DNA of 42,585 nucleotides from Nautiliaceae bacterium (GTDB lineage: Bacteria; Campylobacterota; Campylobacteria; Campylobacterales; Nautiliaceae): the NCBI GenBank assembly GCA_027083695.1, contig JALWNI010000103.1, positions 1 to 42,585 on the forward strand, given 5' to 3'. A model generated the notes under the pieces. The model was given only the letters and a program-made list of their open reading frames with translations, did not search any database and was not told where the DNA came from. The number at the start of each line of letters is the position of its first letter. Position 1 is the first letter of the stretch. Shown one piece after another: positions 16,487 to 25,518 of the stretch. Both the position numbers and the translations under genes were made by a program.

Positions 16487-17614
16487 TTACTCCTTAGGAT
16501 TTTTAATTGCACTAATTGCTGCGTGTGCTGCTATTGCTACACCTGCGATTGTTAAAATCGTAATTCCAACTTTATCAGCTGTCGCATCTGCACTAACTGA
16601 TTCAAATTTGTGATTTGCAAGAGGCTCTTCATAAGGTGCCATTGAATCCCAAAAATCTGGTTCACTACATCCAATACATCCATGTCCTGCTTGTACCGGC
16701 CAAGATGTATGTTGGTTAAATCTCTCTCTTGAACAGTTGTTGAAAGTATATGGACCTTTACATCCTACTTTATATAAACAAAATCCATTCATTGCTTCTT
16801 GTGAACCAAACTCTTCTACAAATTCACCTGCATCAAAATGTCCTCTTCTTTCACATAAATCATGAATTCTAAGTCCATAAGCAAATTTTGGTCTATTGAA
16901 ATTATCAACTGCTGGCAATTGACCAAAAAGAATTACATACATAATAGTTCCAACAATATTTCTATCACTTGGAGGGCATCCAGGAACGTTAATAACTTGT
17001 TTATTTACAACTTTATGCACACCTACTGCACCTGTTGGATTAGGGTACGCAGCCTGAATACCACCAAAAGAACTACATGTACCAACTGATATAATAGCCT
17101 TTGCATCTTTTGCGGTTCTTCTTACTTTTTCAAGTCCTGTTTCTGCTTCTGGACCTATTGTTAAAAAGTCTCCATTATCTTTTGTCGGTACTCCACCTTC
17201 TACGCATAGAATATATCTACCTTTAAATTTTTTAACTGCTTCTTCGAAGTTTTGTTCTGCTTGCCATCCAGCAGCCGCCATAATAGTGTCATGATATTCC
17301 AAATTGATATAATTAAAAATTAAATTATCAATTGTAGGAGCATCAGTTCTTAGTAAACTCTCACTACATCCGGTACATTCTGCCAAATGCAACCAAATAA
17401 CAGGAAGTCTATCGCTGACTTCTGCTGCTTCTGCTACAACAGGAGCAAATGACGCTGGAAGTCCTAATGCTACTGCCATAGTACCTGACCATTTTAAAAA
17501 ATCCCTTCTTGTAAAACCATTTTCTTCTAAAATTTCTGAAAGTGGTTTTGATGCGATACCTGGAAGTTTTCTAAGTTCCGCAATCCTTTGTTTTACTTTT
17601 TGTACATCTAACAT
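16487..17614 (-). CDS. hydA: Group 1 [NiFe]-hydrogenase small subunit, Tat-exported
   Basis: The iron-sulfur small subunit (375 residues), relaying electrons from HydB to HydC. The Tat signal TRRDFLKWSG (from about residue 35) is followed by a hydrophobic stretch to about 64. Cluster ligands: ECTGC and GTCSSFGG plus PGCPP (proximal), C-ERRGHF with CLYKVGCKGPYTFNNC (distal), and HGCIGCSEPDFWD (medial). A C-terminal hydrophobic helix (VGITILTIAGVAIAAHAAI) anchors it to the membrane. It is the first gene of hydABCDE, about 40 bases from a well-formed promoter. Confidence 0.97.
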   Translation of the reverse strand: MLDVQKVKQRIAELRKLPGIASKPLSEILEENGFTRRDFLKWSGTMAVALGLPASFAPVVAEAAEVSDRLPVIWLHLAECTGCSESLLRTDAPTIDNLIFNYINLEYHDTIMAAAGWQAEQNFEEAVKKFKGRYILCVEGGVPTKDNGDFLTIGPEAETGLEKVRRTAKDAKAIISVGTCSSFGGIQAAYPNPTGAVGVHKVVNKQVINVPGCPPSDRNIVGTIMYVILFGQLPAVDNFNRPKFAYGLRIHDLCERRGHFDAGEFVEEFGSQEAMNGFCLYKVGCKGPYTFNNCSRERFNQHTSWPVQAGHGCIGCSEPDFWDSMAPYEEPLANHKFESVSADATADKVGITILTIAGVAIAAHAAISAIKNPKE

Positions 17615-17653
17615 TTCGTTCCCCTTAAATGAAGATTAATTCAATACAAACAA

Positions 17654-17682
17654 ATTATACATAAATATATATTCATTTTCAA
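17654..17682 (-). promoter_or_regulatory. hydA promoter
   Basis: On the minus strand TTGAAA (17682-17677) and TATAAT (17659-17654) are separated by 17 bases, a good sigma-70 match. Transcription would start near 17647, giving a leader of about 33 bases. TTGAATTAAT, resembling half of the nikM palindrome, lies at the predicted start (17644-17635). An 8-bp inverted repeat (17681-17688 with 17696-17703) overlaps and precedes the -35 box and could be an activator site. Confidence 0.7.
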
Positions 17683-17712
17683 GATTAATTTTGATTTAAT
17701 CTTTATTTTTTA

Positions 17713-18864
17713 TTAATGACTCACACAAATAGCACAAATATCAAAACATTTAAATATAAAATCTGCATATTTCTCATCTTCATTAATAAGTGCAGCTTGT
17801 GCGGGTGAGAGATTTTGTTTATTACCATTTGCAAGATTAAATTGAGTAGGTACAATAATGTTATATTTCTTTATTTTTTCATTTTCAATTTCTATTTCGT
17901 GTATTAAACTTCCTCTTGGAGCCTCAATTGAAATTTTCCCTTTTCCATTTTTGTTTCTTGGTTTTATAAAATTTTTTTCGTTAATATCAATTTTATCAAT
18001 CTCTTTTATTAAATATTCAAATATAAGATTCACTTCATATAACCTTGCAAAAATTCTGGTATAAACACTATCTTTATGTTCTTCATATATTTTATTAATC
18101 AAAGGATTTTTTAAATTTCTAGCAAGAGGACCCACTTCATAAAATTTATCATTATATAAAGCATTTTTATTAAAAGAAGAGGTTTTTTCTTCATTTACAA
18201 ATTTTATTTCTCCATTTGCTCTAAAAAACAGATTATTCCCTAATACCAAAAATTTATTTAAACTTTTACCAATATTTTTGGGAATATCCTCAAAAAGTAT
18301 CTCTAAATCTTTTGAATATCCTTCAATATTCATAATTTCCTGATATCTTTCAAACATTTTCAGTAAAAAATTTTTGATTTTTATAATTTCTAGATTTGTC
18401 AAATCACTTGTAATTCCTCCTGCTATCGCATATGAATTATGCGGAAACTGACCTGCAATTAGTGCTATAATCTTTGCTATATCTCTGCTAAATTCTAATG
18501 CTTTAAAATAATCAATATCTTTTATAGAAGGAAACAGCGTTAAATAAAACCATTTAATATGATTTTGAATAATTTCAAGACCTACGGTTATTTCCCTTAA
18601 TATTTTTGCTTTTTTAGTAATTTTTATTTTTAATGCATTTTCAATCACCTCAGCAGTGGCAATCAGATGGGAATGTCCACATATCCCACAAACTCTTGGA
18701 TTAATTACACTTGCATCATTATAATGTCTATTTTTTAAAAAATCTTCTATTCCTCTATATTGCCAAAACTCAATTTCTGCAAATTCTATTATATTTTGGT
18801 TTTTATGTAATTTTAAAGTAGCTTCACCTTCAATTTTTGTAATTATTTTTTTAGTTATCTTCAT
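17713..18864 (-). CDS. Short [NiFe]-hydrogenase large-subunit homologue without C-terminal extension
   Basis: A 383-residue protein with the N-terminal pair in RVCGICGHSHL and a C-terminal DICAICVSH that ends exactly at the His. It therefore lacks the peptide normally removed by an endopeptidase, as do hydrogen-sensing (HupV/HoxC) and a few other large subunits. Ile replaces the usual Pro in DPC. It is much shorter than typical catalytic large subunits. It overlaps the small-subunit gene by 14 bases, and a TetR gene lies upstream. A regulatory, hydrogen-sensing role is inference; a cytoplasmic uptake enzyme is the alternative. Confidence 0.8.
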   Translation of the reverse strand: MKITKKIITKIEGEATLKLHKNQNIIEFAEIEFWQYRGIEDFLKNRHYNDASVINPRVCGICGHSHLIATAEVIENALKIKITKKAKILREITVGLEIIQNHIKWFYLTLFPSIKDIDYFKALEFSRDIAKIIALIAGQFPHNSYAIAGGITSDLTNLEIIKIKNFLLKMFERYQEIMNIEGYSKDLEILFEDIPKNIGKSLNKFLVLGNNLFFRANGEIKFVNEEKTSSFNKNALYNDKFYEVGPLARNLKNPLINKIYEEHKDSVYTRIFARLYEVNLIFEYLIKEIDKIDINEKNFIKPRNKNGKGKISIEAPRGSLIHEIEIENEKIKKYNIIVPTQFNLANGNKQNLSPAQAALINEDEKYADFIFKCFDICAICVSH

Positions 18865-19696
18865 CTATCAGCTTTCTTTCAAGTCTTTCATTTCTTAAAC
18901 TTTTCGCAACTCCTGATATTGTCAAATATGCTCGTTTACTTACCCCTATTGGAATTTCTGCTGGAATACCCATAAACTTTTCTGTCATAAAAAGATTTTT
19001 TTTAGGGAAATTTCTTTCAGTACATCCAAAACATGGAGTTCCGGCTCTTGGTTTTGAATTTACTTCATTCCATAATATTTTATTGCAGCTACTATGAGTA
19101 AAAGGTCCTTGACAGCCTTGTTCATAAAAAAGACAACCTTCTTTTTCTCCAAAATTCTTAGCATCAATTTTCCACTCGAAATATTCATTTCTTATACATC
19201 CCATATGAGAGGTATAGCTAAATATCTCTTTTGGTCTAAATTCATTATCTAATAACATTTTTTTATTTTCTATTAGCATTTCAATAGCATATGCAATCCA
19301 TTCAGGATGAGGAGGGCAGCCGGGAACTGCAATAATTTTATCTTTAAATGGAAAAAATATCCCTTTTTTATTTTTATTAAATAATACTCCCTCTCCAAAA
19401 ATACCACCATAAACAGCACATGTCCCAATTAACAATACCTTTTTTGATAATTTAATCATTTGAGTAATTAAATCTATAAGATCGAAATCCATTCTTAAAA
19501 AGTTCTCTTTTATCGCTCCTTCAATTACAAGCAAATCACATTTTTGAATTTTAAATTCATTTGTCGGAAATAAAGGATGATAAAGAAGTTTTATTTTTTG
19601 TAAAAGAGTTTTTATTTCTGGATAATTATAAAAAGAATGAGAGCATCCATAACAACTAACCCCATCAATCCATATAATTTTAGGCTTTGAGAGCAT
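18851..19696 (-). CDS. Cytoplasmic [NiFe]-hydrogenase small-subunit homologue
   Basis: A 281-residue iron-sulfur subunit without a Tat signal or C-terminal anchor, so probably cytoplasmic. Ligands are visible in DGVSCYGCSHS, GTCAVYGG, PGCPPHPEW, SHMGC, CLFYEQGCQGPFTHSSC and GTPCFGCTERNFP. It pairs with the short large subunit, whose gene overlaps it. The ATG at 19696 overlaps the TetR stop region; a GTG at 19711 is an alternative. No strong ribosome site is seen for either, so translational coupling to the TetR gene is likely. Confidence 0.85.
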   Translation of the reverse strand: MLSKPKIIWIDGVSCYGCSHSFYNYPEIKTLLQKIKLLYHPLFPTNEFKIQKCDLLVIEGAIKENFLRMDFDLIDLITQMIKLSKKVLLIGTCAVYGGIFGEGVLFNKNKKGIFFPFKDKIIAVPGCPPHPEWIAYAIEMLIENKKMLLDNEFRPKEIFSYTSHMGCIRNEYFEWKIDAKNFGEKEGCLFYEQGCQGPFTHSSCNKILWNEVNSKPRAGTPCFGCTERNFPKKNLFMTEKFMGIPAEIPIGVSKRAYLTISGVAKSLRNERLERKLIDEDN

Positions 19697-20261
19697 TGTA
19701 AATATTCTCACTTACAGGTTCAATATATTCATCTAAATCTTTACCTAAAATTCCTTCTCTAAATAAAAACGCAAGTCCTCCTATATATCCCATAAAAAGA
19801 CCAAATGCAGCAAAAAAATCTTGATTTTTTAATTCTTTTCTTCTAACACCTTCTTCAAAAAATATCATTATTTCAGTTACAAACGCACTAACACAAAGCA
19901 TCCCTTCGCAGCCATTATTAAATATCTCTTTATTTGATAAATAAACTCTCATAAAATAATCCACAAGCTCAGGTTCACTTTTTGCCATTTTAAAATAGAG
20001 TTCTACAATTTTTTTGATTTTTTCTTTACTTGGTATTTCAATTTCATTTATTTTTCTTATCTCCTCTCCAAATTTTTTAGAAGTATATATTAACAGTTCT
20101 TTCGCCAAAGACTCTTTTGAGGGGAAATAATTATACATATTTCCAACACTCATTCCCATTTCTTTTGCTATATCTGATATTGTCGTGTTGTAAAAACCTT
20201 GTTTTGCGAATAGATTAAGAGCGGTTTTCATTATTTCAAGTTTTTTCTCCTCTTTACTCAT
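19680..20261 (-). CDS. TetR-family transcriptional regulator
   Basis: A 193-residue protein with the typical N-terminal HTH (about 26-48, TISDIAKEMGMSVGNMYNYFPSKESL), a clear TetR/AcrR signature. The C-terminal ligand domain is mostly helical and not assignable. It overlaps the small hydrogenase-subunit gene and is divergent from hypA, with 60 bases between. Co-transcription with the sensor-like hydrogenase suggests it governs hydrogenase genes; the sequence alone does not show the ligand. Confidence 0.88.
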   Translation of the reverse strand: MSKEEKKLEIMKTALNLFAKQGFYNTTISDIAKEMGMSVGNMYNYFPSKESLAKELLIYTSKKFGEEIRKINEIEIPSKEKIKKIVELYFKMAKSEPELVDYFMRVYLSNKEIFNNGCEGMLCVSAFVTEIMIFFEEGVRRKELKNQDFFAAFGLFMGYIGGLAFLFREGILGKDLDEYIEPVSENIYNALKA

Positions 20262-20321
20262 CTTTCTACCTTTTAAGAAAATATTTAAAGTATTATATTA
20301 TAATTTCAAAAAAGGTTTAAT

Positions 20322-20666
20322 ATGCATGAATTTTCAATTGTTGATTCACTTCTTCATTTGGCAGAAGAACACGCTGCAAAACACAATGCAAAAAAAGTAA
20401 CAAAACTAGAAATAAAAATAGGTGTATTAAGCGGAGTAGAACCAGAACTCTTAAAAACAGCCTTTGAAACTTTTAAAGAGGGAACAATTTGTGAGGATGC
20501 TGAATTTATTATGAATATTCAACCTGTAATTATTAAATGTAAAGAGTGTGGATTTGAAGGTAAACTGAATAAAGATGAATATCTTTGTCCAAAATGCAAT
20601 AGTGGTAATTTAAAAATTATAGATGGAGAAGATATGTATTTAATGAGTTTGGAACTTGAAGAATAG
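20322..20666 (+). CDS. hypA: Hydrogenase nickel metallochaperone HypA
   Basis: HypA delivers nickel to the hydrogenase large subunit with HypB. MHE at the N-terminus is the nickel site (His2, Glu3). The zinc site is Cys73, Cys76, Cys89 and Cys92. Of normal length (114 residues). A TATAAT at about 20299-20304 and an AAAAAAGG site precede the ATG. It stands alone, divergent from the TetR gene and away from hypBCDE, and ends in a hairpin terminator. Confidence 0.96.
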   Translation: MHEFSIVDSLLHLAEEHAAKHNAKKVTKLEIKIGVLSGVEPELLKTAFETFKEGTICEDAEFIMNIQPVIIKCKECGFEGKLNKDEYLCPKCNSGNLKIIDGEDMYLMSLELEE

Positions 20667-20693
20667 CTCCTAACAAATTATAGGAGCTATTTT
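20662..20693 (+). terminator. hypA terminator
   Basis: A perfect 11-bp stem (20662-20672 with 20681-20691, AATAGCTCCTA and its complement) with an 8-base loop overlaps the hypA stop and leads into TTTT. The convergent 100-residue gene on the other strand ends inside the same stem, so its last few residues are encoded by it. Confidence 0.65.
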
Positions 20694-20972
20694 AATCTTA
20701 TAAAGATTTCTATTTATATACAAATTTCCGCTAAATGGGTCATATTCCACATCTTCCGGCAAAAAACAGGTTTTTAAATCTTCAAAAACCAAATCTTCAA
20801 ATCTAATTTTTTTATCAAAAAATTTTTCTATTACTACTTTTGTATTTGTTACTCTCACATCATTACCAAGAATATATTCAACCATTGCCTCAAACTCTTC
20901 AACCTCATCATACTCTTTTATTTTACCTTGCCAAGTATCTAAAAAATATTCAAGAGCTTCAATTCCTCTCAT
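20670..20972 (-). CDS. Hypothetical 100-residue protein
   Basis: I do not recognise a family. The protein is soluble-looking and acidic in its first half (EEFEAMVEYI), without signal peptide or membrane segment, and ends IAPIIC. It starts ten bases after the stop of the DJ-1/PfpI gene with an AAGGAGG ribosome site (20980-20986 region), which supports it being real. It is probably the last gene of the heme-DJ-1 run. Confidence 0.65.
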   Translation of the reverse strand: MRGIEALEYFLDTWQGKIKEYDEVEEFEAMVEYILGNDVRVTNTKVVIEKFFDKKIRFEDLVFEDLKTCFLPEDVEYDPFSGNLYINRNLYKIKIAPIIC

Positions 20973-20982
20973 GTTCCCCTCC

Positions 20983-21534
20983 TTAACAATAATCAGCCAA
21001 TAATCCTTCTTTTAACTGCTTATAAGTATCTTCTCCCACAAACTTTTTAACAATTTCAAGTCCGAAACATATCGCAGTTCCCGGACCTTTACTTGTCAAT
21101 ACATTTTTATCTTCAACTACTTTTGCATCGCTTACATAGCCCTCTTTTTTGATATTTTCTTCCCATCCCGGATACGCCGTATATTTATCTTTAAGTACAC
21201 CGGCAGTTTTTAAAGCATAAGGAGCTGCACAGATAGCACCAACATATTTTCCTTTACTGTCCATCTCTTTAAGAAGTTTTTGAACATATTCATCATTTGC
21301 AAGATTTACAGCTCCCGGAAGACCCCCTGGCAATACTACCAAATCAAGCTCATCTGCATTTACAAGCTCTATTTTTGTATCTGGAATCACTCTTATATTG
21401 TGAGCTCCATAAATTACATCTCCCCCAACACCTGCTACAATTACATCAAGCCCGCCTCTTCTCATTACATCAATCAAGCTCATAGCTTCAATTTCTTCAA
21501 ATCCATTTGCCAAAGGAACACATACTTTTGCCAT
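20983..21534 (-). CDS. DJ-1/PfpI family protein
   Basis: A 183-residue single-domain protein of the DJ-1/ThiJ/PfpI superfamily. The nucleophile-elbow Cys102 is in GAICAAPYAL and the partner Glu15 in GFEEIEAM, the layout of the YajL/DJ-1 branch. Proposed roles include thiol stress protection and glyoxalase or repair activities that remain debated. AAAGGAGG precedes the start. It lies downstream of the heme genes. Confidence 0.9.
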   Translation of the reverse strand: MAKVCVPLANGFEEIEAMSLIDVMRRGGLDVIVAGVGGDVIYGAHNIRVIPDTKIELVNADELDLVVLPGGLPGAVNLANDEYVQKLLKEMDSKGKYVGAICAAPYALKTAGVLKDKYTAYPGWEENIKKEGYVSDAKVVEDKNVLTSKGPGTAICFGLEIVKKFVGEDTYKQLKEGLLADYC

Positions 21535-21556
21535 TTCACCCTCCTTTTTTTATATA

Positions 21557-22252
21557 TTATATCACATTTTCAATTTTGACTCTTAAAAACGGATACTCTT
21601 TTACATCTTTTAAAATAACTCCAAAAGTACCCTTTAATTCAGGAAGTTTTTTAATGTTTTTTATCTCTCCATCAACTTTTACAGTTAATGATTTTATTTT
21701 ATTGGCTATTACAAACTGATGAGAACATAAAAGCTCGTCTTCTTTTACTACATTAAAATCCTCACATGCATAAACAACGCTTCCATCAAAACTTGGAAGC
21801 TCCTCAATATCTTCTAAATGATATTCATAACTTTTTTTAGTTTCTAAAATCTCTTCTAAAATAGGATCACTTGGCTCAAACCATTTAGGAAGCTTAATTC
21901 CTTCAATTTCAAAATTTCCGTAATCTCTTAAAAGAGCCAAAAATCTTTTAATGTTTTCAACTCTTGGATGAAGATGAATATCTCTTCCTATAATTAATTT
22001 GCCATCCTCTAACTTTTCCAAATCAAACTCATCAAAATTACTCTCACTAAACAGATATCCATCATCCATTTCATCAAAATATTCTCTTACAATATCAGGA
22101 ACTTTTTCATAAGTAAAATGCTTCGCTATCAAAGCAATCACAGCTTCTTCTGCCATAGGTTCATAAGTAATTGAATCTTTATATTTTACAGGATGTAAAA
22201 ATATATCGGCTTTTATATTTTTTAAGGGTAAATTTCCTATTGATATAACCAT
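21557..22252 (-). CDS. Hypothetical 231-residue protein in the heme gene run
   Basis: No family recognised with confidence. It has no signal peptide or membrane segment and is acidic (DEMDDGYLFSESNFDEFDLE). The C-terminal part (SFDGSVVYACEDFNV and a beta-rich KGTFGVILKDV) loosely recalls the C-terminal part of molybdopterin-fold or NuoG-like proteins, an impression I cannot test. Its start lies eight bases after the hemN stop with GGAGAT as the likely ribosome site, so it is probably co-transcribed with hemN. Confidence 0.7.
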   Translation of the reverse strand: MVISIGNLPLKNIKADIFLHPVKYKDSITYEPMAEEAVIALIAKHFTYEKVPDIVREYFDEMDDGYLFSESNFDEFDLEKLEDGKLIIGRDIHLHPRVENIKRFLALLRDYGNFEIEGIKLPKWFEPSDPILEEILETKKSYEYHLEDIEELPSFDGSVVYACEDFNVVKEDELLCSHQFVIANKIKSLTVKVDGEIKNIKKLPELKGTFGVILKDVKEYPFLRVKIENVI

Positions 22253-22260
22253 TTTATCTC

Positions 22261-23619
22261 CTAAATAGATTTTGAAAATACCTTTTGATTTGCCATTTTT
22301 TTAAAATATTCATCAAAAGGCAGAACAATATTTCTTATAAGCAGACTTCCCGTTTTATTCACTTTTATTTTATCATCACTTATTTCCACGAGATTTTCAT
22401 CCACGAATTCTTGAAGTTCTTCAAGCTCGTTTTTAAATTTTTCTTTAAAATCAATACTAAATTTGTTTTCAAATCTTTTAATATCAAAACTGAAATTTGC
22501 CATCATTTCCATAATTATATATTTTCTGATTTTATCCTCTTCATTTAAAATCACTCCTCTAAATATAGGGAGTTTACCCTCATCAATCGCTCTTTCATAA
22601 TTTTTCAAATCTTTATAATTTTGAAAATATGCATCATCTGTTTCACTTATGGAAGTGAGACCAATTCCTATCAAATCAGCTCCACCTTTTGTCGTATATC
22701 CTTGAAAATTTCTATGAAGCTCACCTTTTTCAATAGCCTTAAAAAGTTCATCATCAGGCTTTGCAAAATGATCCATTCCAACCATTTTATATCCGTTATT
22801 TTCAAAAAAATCTATTACATATTTGAAAATTTTAAGTTTTTCTTCCGGTGAAGGAAGAGTTGTTTCATCTATTTTTCTCATCCCTTTTTTCATCCAAGGA
22901 ACATGAGCATAATTAAAGACAGCAACTCTATCAGGGTCTAATTCTTTCACAAGATTTAAGGTATTTTTAAATGTATCAAGAGTTTGAAAAGGAAGACCAT
23001 AAATCAAATCAATATTAATAGAATCAATCCCGGATTTTCTTGCAATATCAACAGCCTCTTTTGTCAAATCAAAAGGCTGAATTCTATTGACTGCTTTTTG
23101 TGTTTCATCATTAAAATCCTGAACCCCAAAACTTATTCTATTAACCCCATATTTTCTCATTACATCCATATGTTCTTTACTAAAAAACCTAGGATCAATT
23201 TCAACACTTATTTCAGCATCATTTTCAAAATTTTTAAAATGTGAATAAATCAGCGAATAAATCTCTTCAAGTTCATCAGGTGTAAAAAATGTAGGTGTCC
23301 CACCACCAAAATGAAGTTGGCGTACAATTCTATTGGTATTAAGATATTTTGAGAGTATATCAAGCTCTTTTTTCAAATAATCAATATACTTTTTCCTTTT
23401 ATCAGCTTTGCTGGTATATACAACATTACATCCACAAAAATAACATGCACTCTTACAAAAAGGAAGATGAAAATAAAGGCTTATGGGTTTGTCTCCTTTT
23501 AAAAAAGGAATAATATCATCTGGTGTTAAATCTTTAAACTCCACAGCTGTGGGATATGAAGTGTATCTTGGTGCATGTCTTGAAAATTTACTTAATTTTT
23601 TAAAATCTATTCCACTCAT
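22261..23619 (-). CDS. hemN: Oxygen-independent coproporphyrinogen III dehydrogenase
   Basis: A radical-SAM enzyme converting coproporphyrinogen III to protoporphyrinogen IX without oxygen, suited to an anaerobe. Of 452 residues, the cluster motif is Cys55-x3-Cys59-x2-Cys62 followed by Cys64 (HLPFCKSACYFCGC), the HemN-specific fourth Cys. HFGGGTPTFF and RISFGVQDFN are further family signatures. It lies nine bases after hemC. Firm. Confidence 0.95.
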   Translation of the reverse strand: MSGIDFKKLSKFSRHAPRYTSYPTAVEFKDLTPDDIIPFLKGDKPISLYFHLPFCKSACYFCGCNVVYTSKADKRKKYIDYLKKELDILSKYLNTNRIVRQLHFGGGTPTFFTPDELEEIYSLIYSHFKNFENDAEISVEIDPRFFSKEHMDVMRKYGVNRISFGVQDFNDETQKAVNRIQPFDLTKEAVDIARKSGIDSINIDLIYGLPFQTLDTFKNTLNLVKELDPDRVAVFNYAHVPWMKKGMRKIDETTLPSPEEKLKIFKYVIDFFENNGYKMVGMDHFAKPDDELFKAIEKGELHRNFQGYTTKGGADLIGIGLTSISETDDAYFQNYKDLKNYERAIDEGKLPIFRGVILNEEDKIRKYIIMEMMANFSFDIKRFENKFSIDFKEKFKNELEELQEFVDENLVEISDDKIKVNKTGSLLIRNIVLPFDEYFKKMANQKVFSKSI

Positions 23620-23628
23620 TTTTCTATC

Positions 23629-24504
23629 CTATCTAAATTCTCTTGCAAATTCCCTGCCCGCATTTTCCCATTCATCAAAAGAAATAAGCATCTCTTTTTT
23701 AATCATTTTTTCATCTTTAAGAAGTACCGCTTTAATTTTTATAGAATCATCAACCATTATTTTTGCATTTACTCCCACAGGAGCATGGCATCCAAGATTG
23801 AGCTCATCGACAAAATCTCTCTCAATTGTAACTTCAACTTTTGTTCTTAAATCGTTAAGAGGTTTAACGGCATTTATTATCTCTTCATCATTTATTGTTT
23901 CAATTCCAAGAGCTCCTTGTCCCATTGCAGGTACTATAATATCTGTATCCAAAACTTCATAATATTTTACTTCTTTTAACATATTGAGTCTTTTAATTCC
24001 TGCATAAGCTAAAATAATTGCATCATATCTGCCTTCTTTTAATTTTCTGATCCTTGTATCCACATTTCCTCTAAGATCTGTAATAACTAAATCTTCCCTA
24101 AATGCTTTAAGCTGCATAGCTCTTCTAATTGAACTGGTACCAACTACTGCATTATGTGGAAGTTCAGCCAATGTTTCAAAAGCCTCAGATAAAAAAATAT
24201 CTTCAACTGCTTCTCTTTTTGGAATTGCTGCCAATGTGAAATGTTCTTTGTCATAAACAGTCGGAAAATCTTTAAGTGAATGCACGGCAATTTGAGCTTC
24301 ACCGTTTAAAAGTGCCTCTTCCACTTCTTTTATAAAAAGCCCTTTCCCACCTATTTGGGCAAGAGGTTTATCAAGAATTTTATCACCAGTTGTTGTTACA
24401 ATTCTAAGCTCTACTTCATGTCCAAGATTTTCAAGTCTTTTTTTTACCCATTCAGCCTGCCACAATGCAAGTTTGCTGCCTCTTGTCGCAATTGTCAGTT
24501 TCAT
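23629..24504 (-). CDS. hemC: Hydroxymethylbilane synthase (porphobilinogen deaminase)
   Basis: Polymerises four porphobilinogen units to hydroxymethylbilane. Of 291 residues; the N-terminus shows ATRGSKLALWQAEWV, the substrate loop VHSLKDFPT, GTSSIRR and the dipyrromethane-cofactor Cys239 in NLGCHAPVG. It is preceded by AAAAAAGGAT. It follows hemB after 35 bases. Confidence 0.96.
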   Translation of the reverse strand: MKLTIATRGSKLALWQAEWVKKRLENLGHEVELRIVTTTGDKILDKPLAQIGGKGLFIKEVEEALLNGEAQIAVHSLKDFPTVYDKEHFTLAAIPKREAVEDIFLSEAFETLAELPHNAVVGTSSIRRAMQLKAFREDLVITDLRGNVDTRIRKLKEGRYDAIILAYAGIKRLNMLKEVKYYEVLDTDIIVPAMGQGALGIETINDEEIINAVKPLNDLRTKVEVTIERDFVDELNLGCHAPVGVNAKIMVDDSIKIKAVLLKDEKMIKKEMLISFDEWENAGREFAREFR

Positions 24505-24539
24505 TATTATCCTTTTTTTAATTTAATTATATCAAAGTG

Positions 24540-25517
24540 TCATAAAAGTTTTGCCGCATCTTTACTGTGATAGCTGATAATCATATCAGCCCCCGCTCTT
24601 TTAAATGAAGTAAGAATTTCCATCATTAAACTCTCATAGTTCATCCAGCCGTTCATACTTGCCGCTTTTACCATTGAATATTCTCCGCTTACATTATAAA
24701 CACAAAGAGGTTTTAGTGTATTTTCTTTTATCTCTTTTATTACATCCATAAATGCAAGTGCCGGTTTTACCATAAGTATATCCGCACCCTCAGCTTCATC
24801 TATCAGACTTTCTAAAAGAGCTTCTCTTTCGTTTGCCACATCCATCTGATATGTTTTTCTGTCTTTTGGGAGATATTCATTTGCAACAGGTGCACTCTCA
24901 GCCGCATCTCTAAACGGTCCGTAAAATGCAGAAGCAAACTTTGTAGAATAACTCATAATAGGAATATGACTAAATCCCTCATTATCAAGAGCGTCTCTTA
25001 AAGTTTCAATAATATTATCCATCATACCGCTTGGTGCTATCATATCAGCCCCGGCCTTAGCATGAATTAAAGCCTGTTTTGCACTTATTTCAAGTGTTGC
25101 TTCATTATCCACCGTTTTTAGTTTGGGATTTATAATACCGCAGTGTCCGTGGTCTGTAAATTCGCAAAAACAAAGGTCTGTAATAATTGCTATTTTATCC
25201 CCAAAAGCTTCTTTTGCCGCTCTTACGCTTCTTGCAATCAAACCTTCTTCACTTAAAGCATCGCTTCCGCATGAATCTTTAAGTTTTGGAATACCAAAAA
25301 GTATTACAGCTCTAATACCCAAATCTATACATTCGGCGATTTCATCCAAAAACTCTTTTTCTCCAAACTGATAAACTCCGGGCATAGATTTAATTTCATT
25401 TTTACCTTTTAATCCTTCTTTTATAAAAACTGGCATAATTAAATCATTTTTTGTTACATAATTTTCTCTTATTAAATCTCTTATATTGCTATTAAGTCTT
25501 AATCTTCTAAGATTCAT
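24540..25517 (-). CDS. hemB: Delta-aminolevulinate dehydratase (porphobilinogen synthase)
   Basis: Condenses two aminolevulinates to porphobilinogen. Of 325 residues, it has a Cys-containing metal segment (DLCFCEFTDHGHCG), a substrate Lys in SYSTKFASAFYGPFRDA and the Schiff-base Lys in ILMVKPALAFMD. The Cys motif suggests a zinc-dependent form. It is one base downstream of hemE, with AAGGAG before the start. Confidence 0.96.
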   Translation of the reverse strand: MNLRRLRLNSNIRDLIRENYVTKNDLIMPVFIKEGLKGKNEIKSMPGVYQFGEKEFLDEIAECIDLGIRAVILFGIPKLKDSCGSDALSEEGLIARSVRAAKEAFGDKIAIITDLCFCEFTDHGHCGIINPKLKTVDNEATLEISAKQALIHAKAGADMIAPSGMMDNIIETLRDALDNEGFSHIPIMSYSTKFASAFYGPFRDAAESAPVANEYLPKDRKTYQMDVANEREALLESLIDEAEGADILMVKPALAFMDVIKEIKENTLKPLCVYNVSGEYSMVKAASMNGWMNYESLMMEILTSFKRAGADMIISYHSKDAAKLL

Positions 25518-25518
25518 T

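Noticed and set aside
17681-17703. 8-bp inverted repeat as terminator of the sensor-like hydrogenase genes
   Set aside because: On the minus strand no T-run follows the stem, and it overlaps the hydA -35 region, so an operator role is at least as likely.
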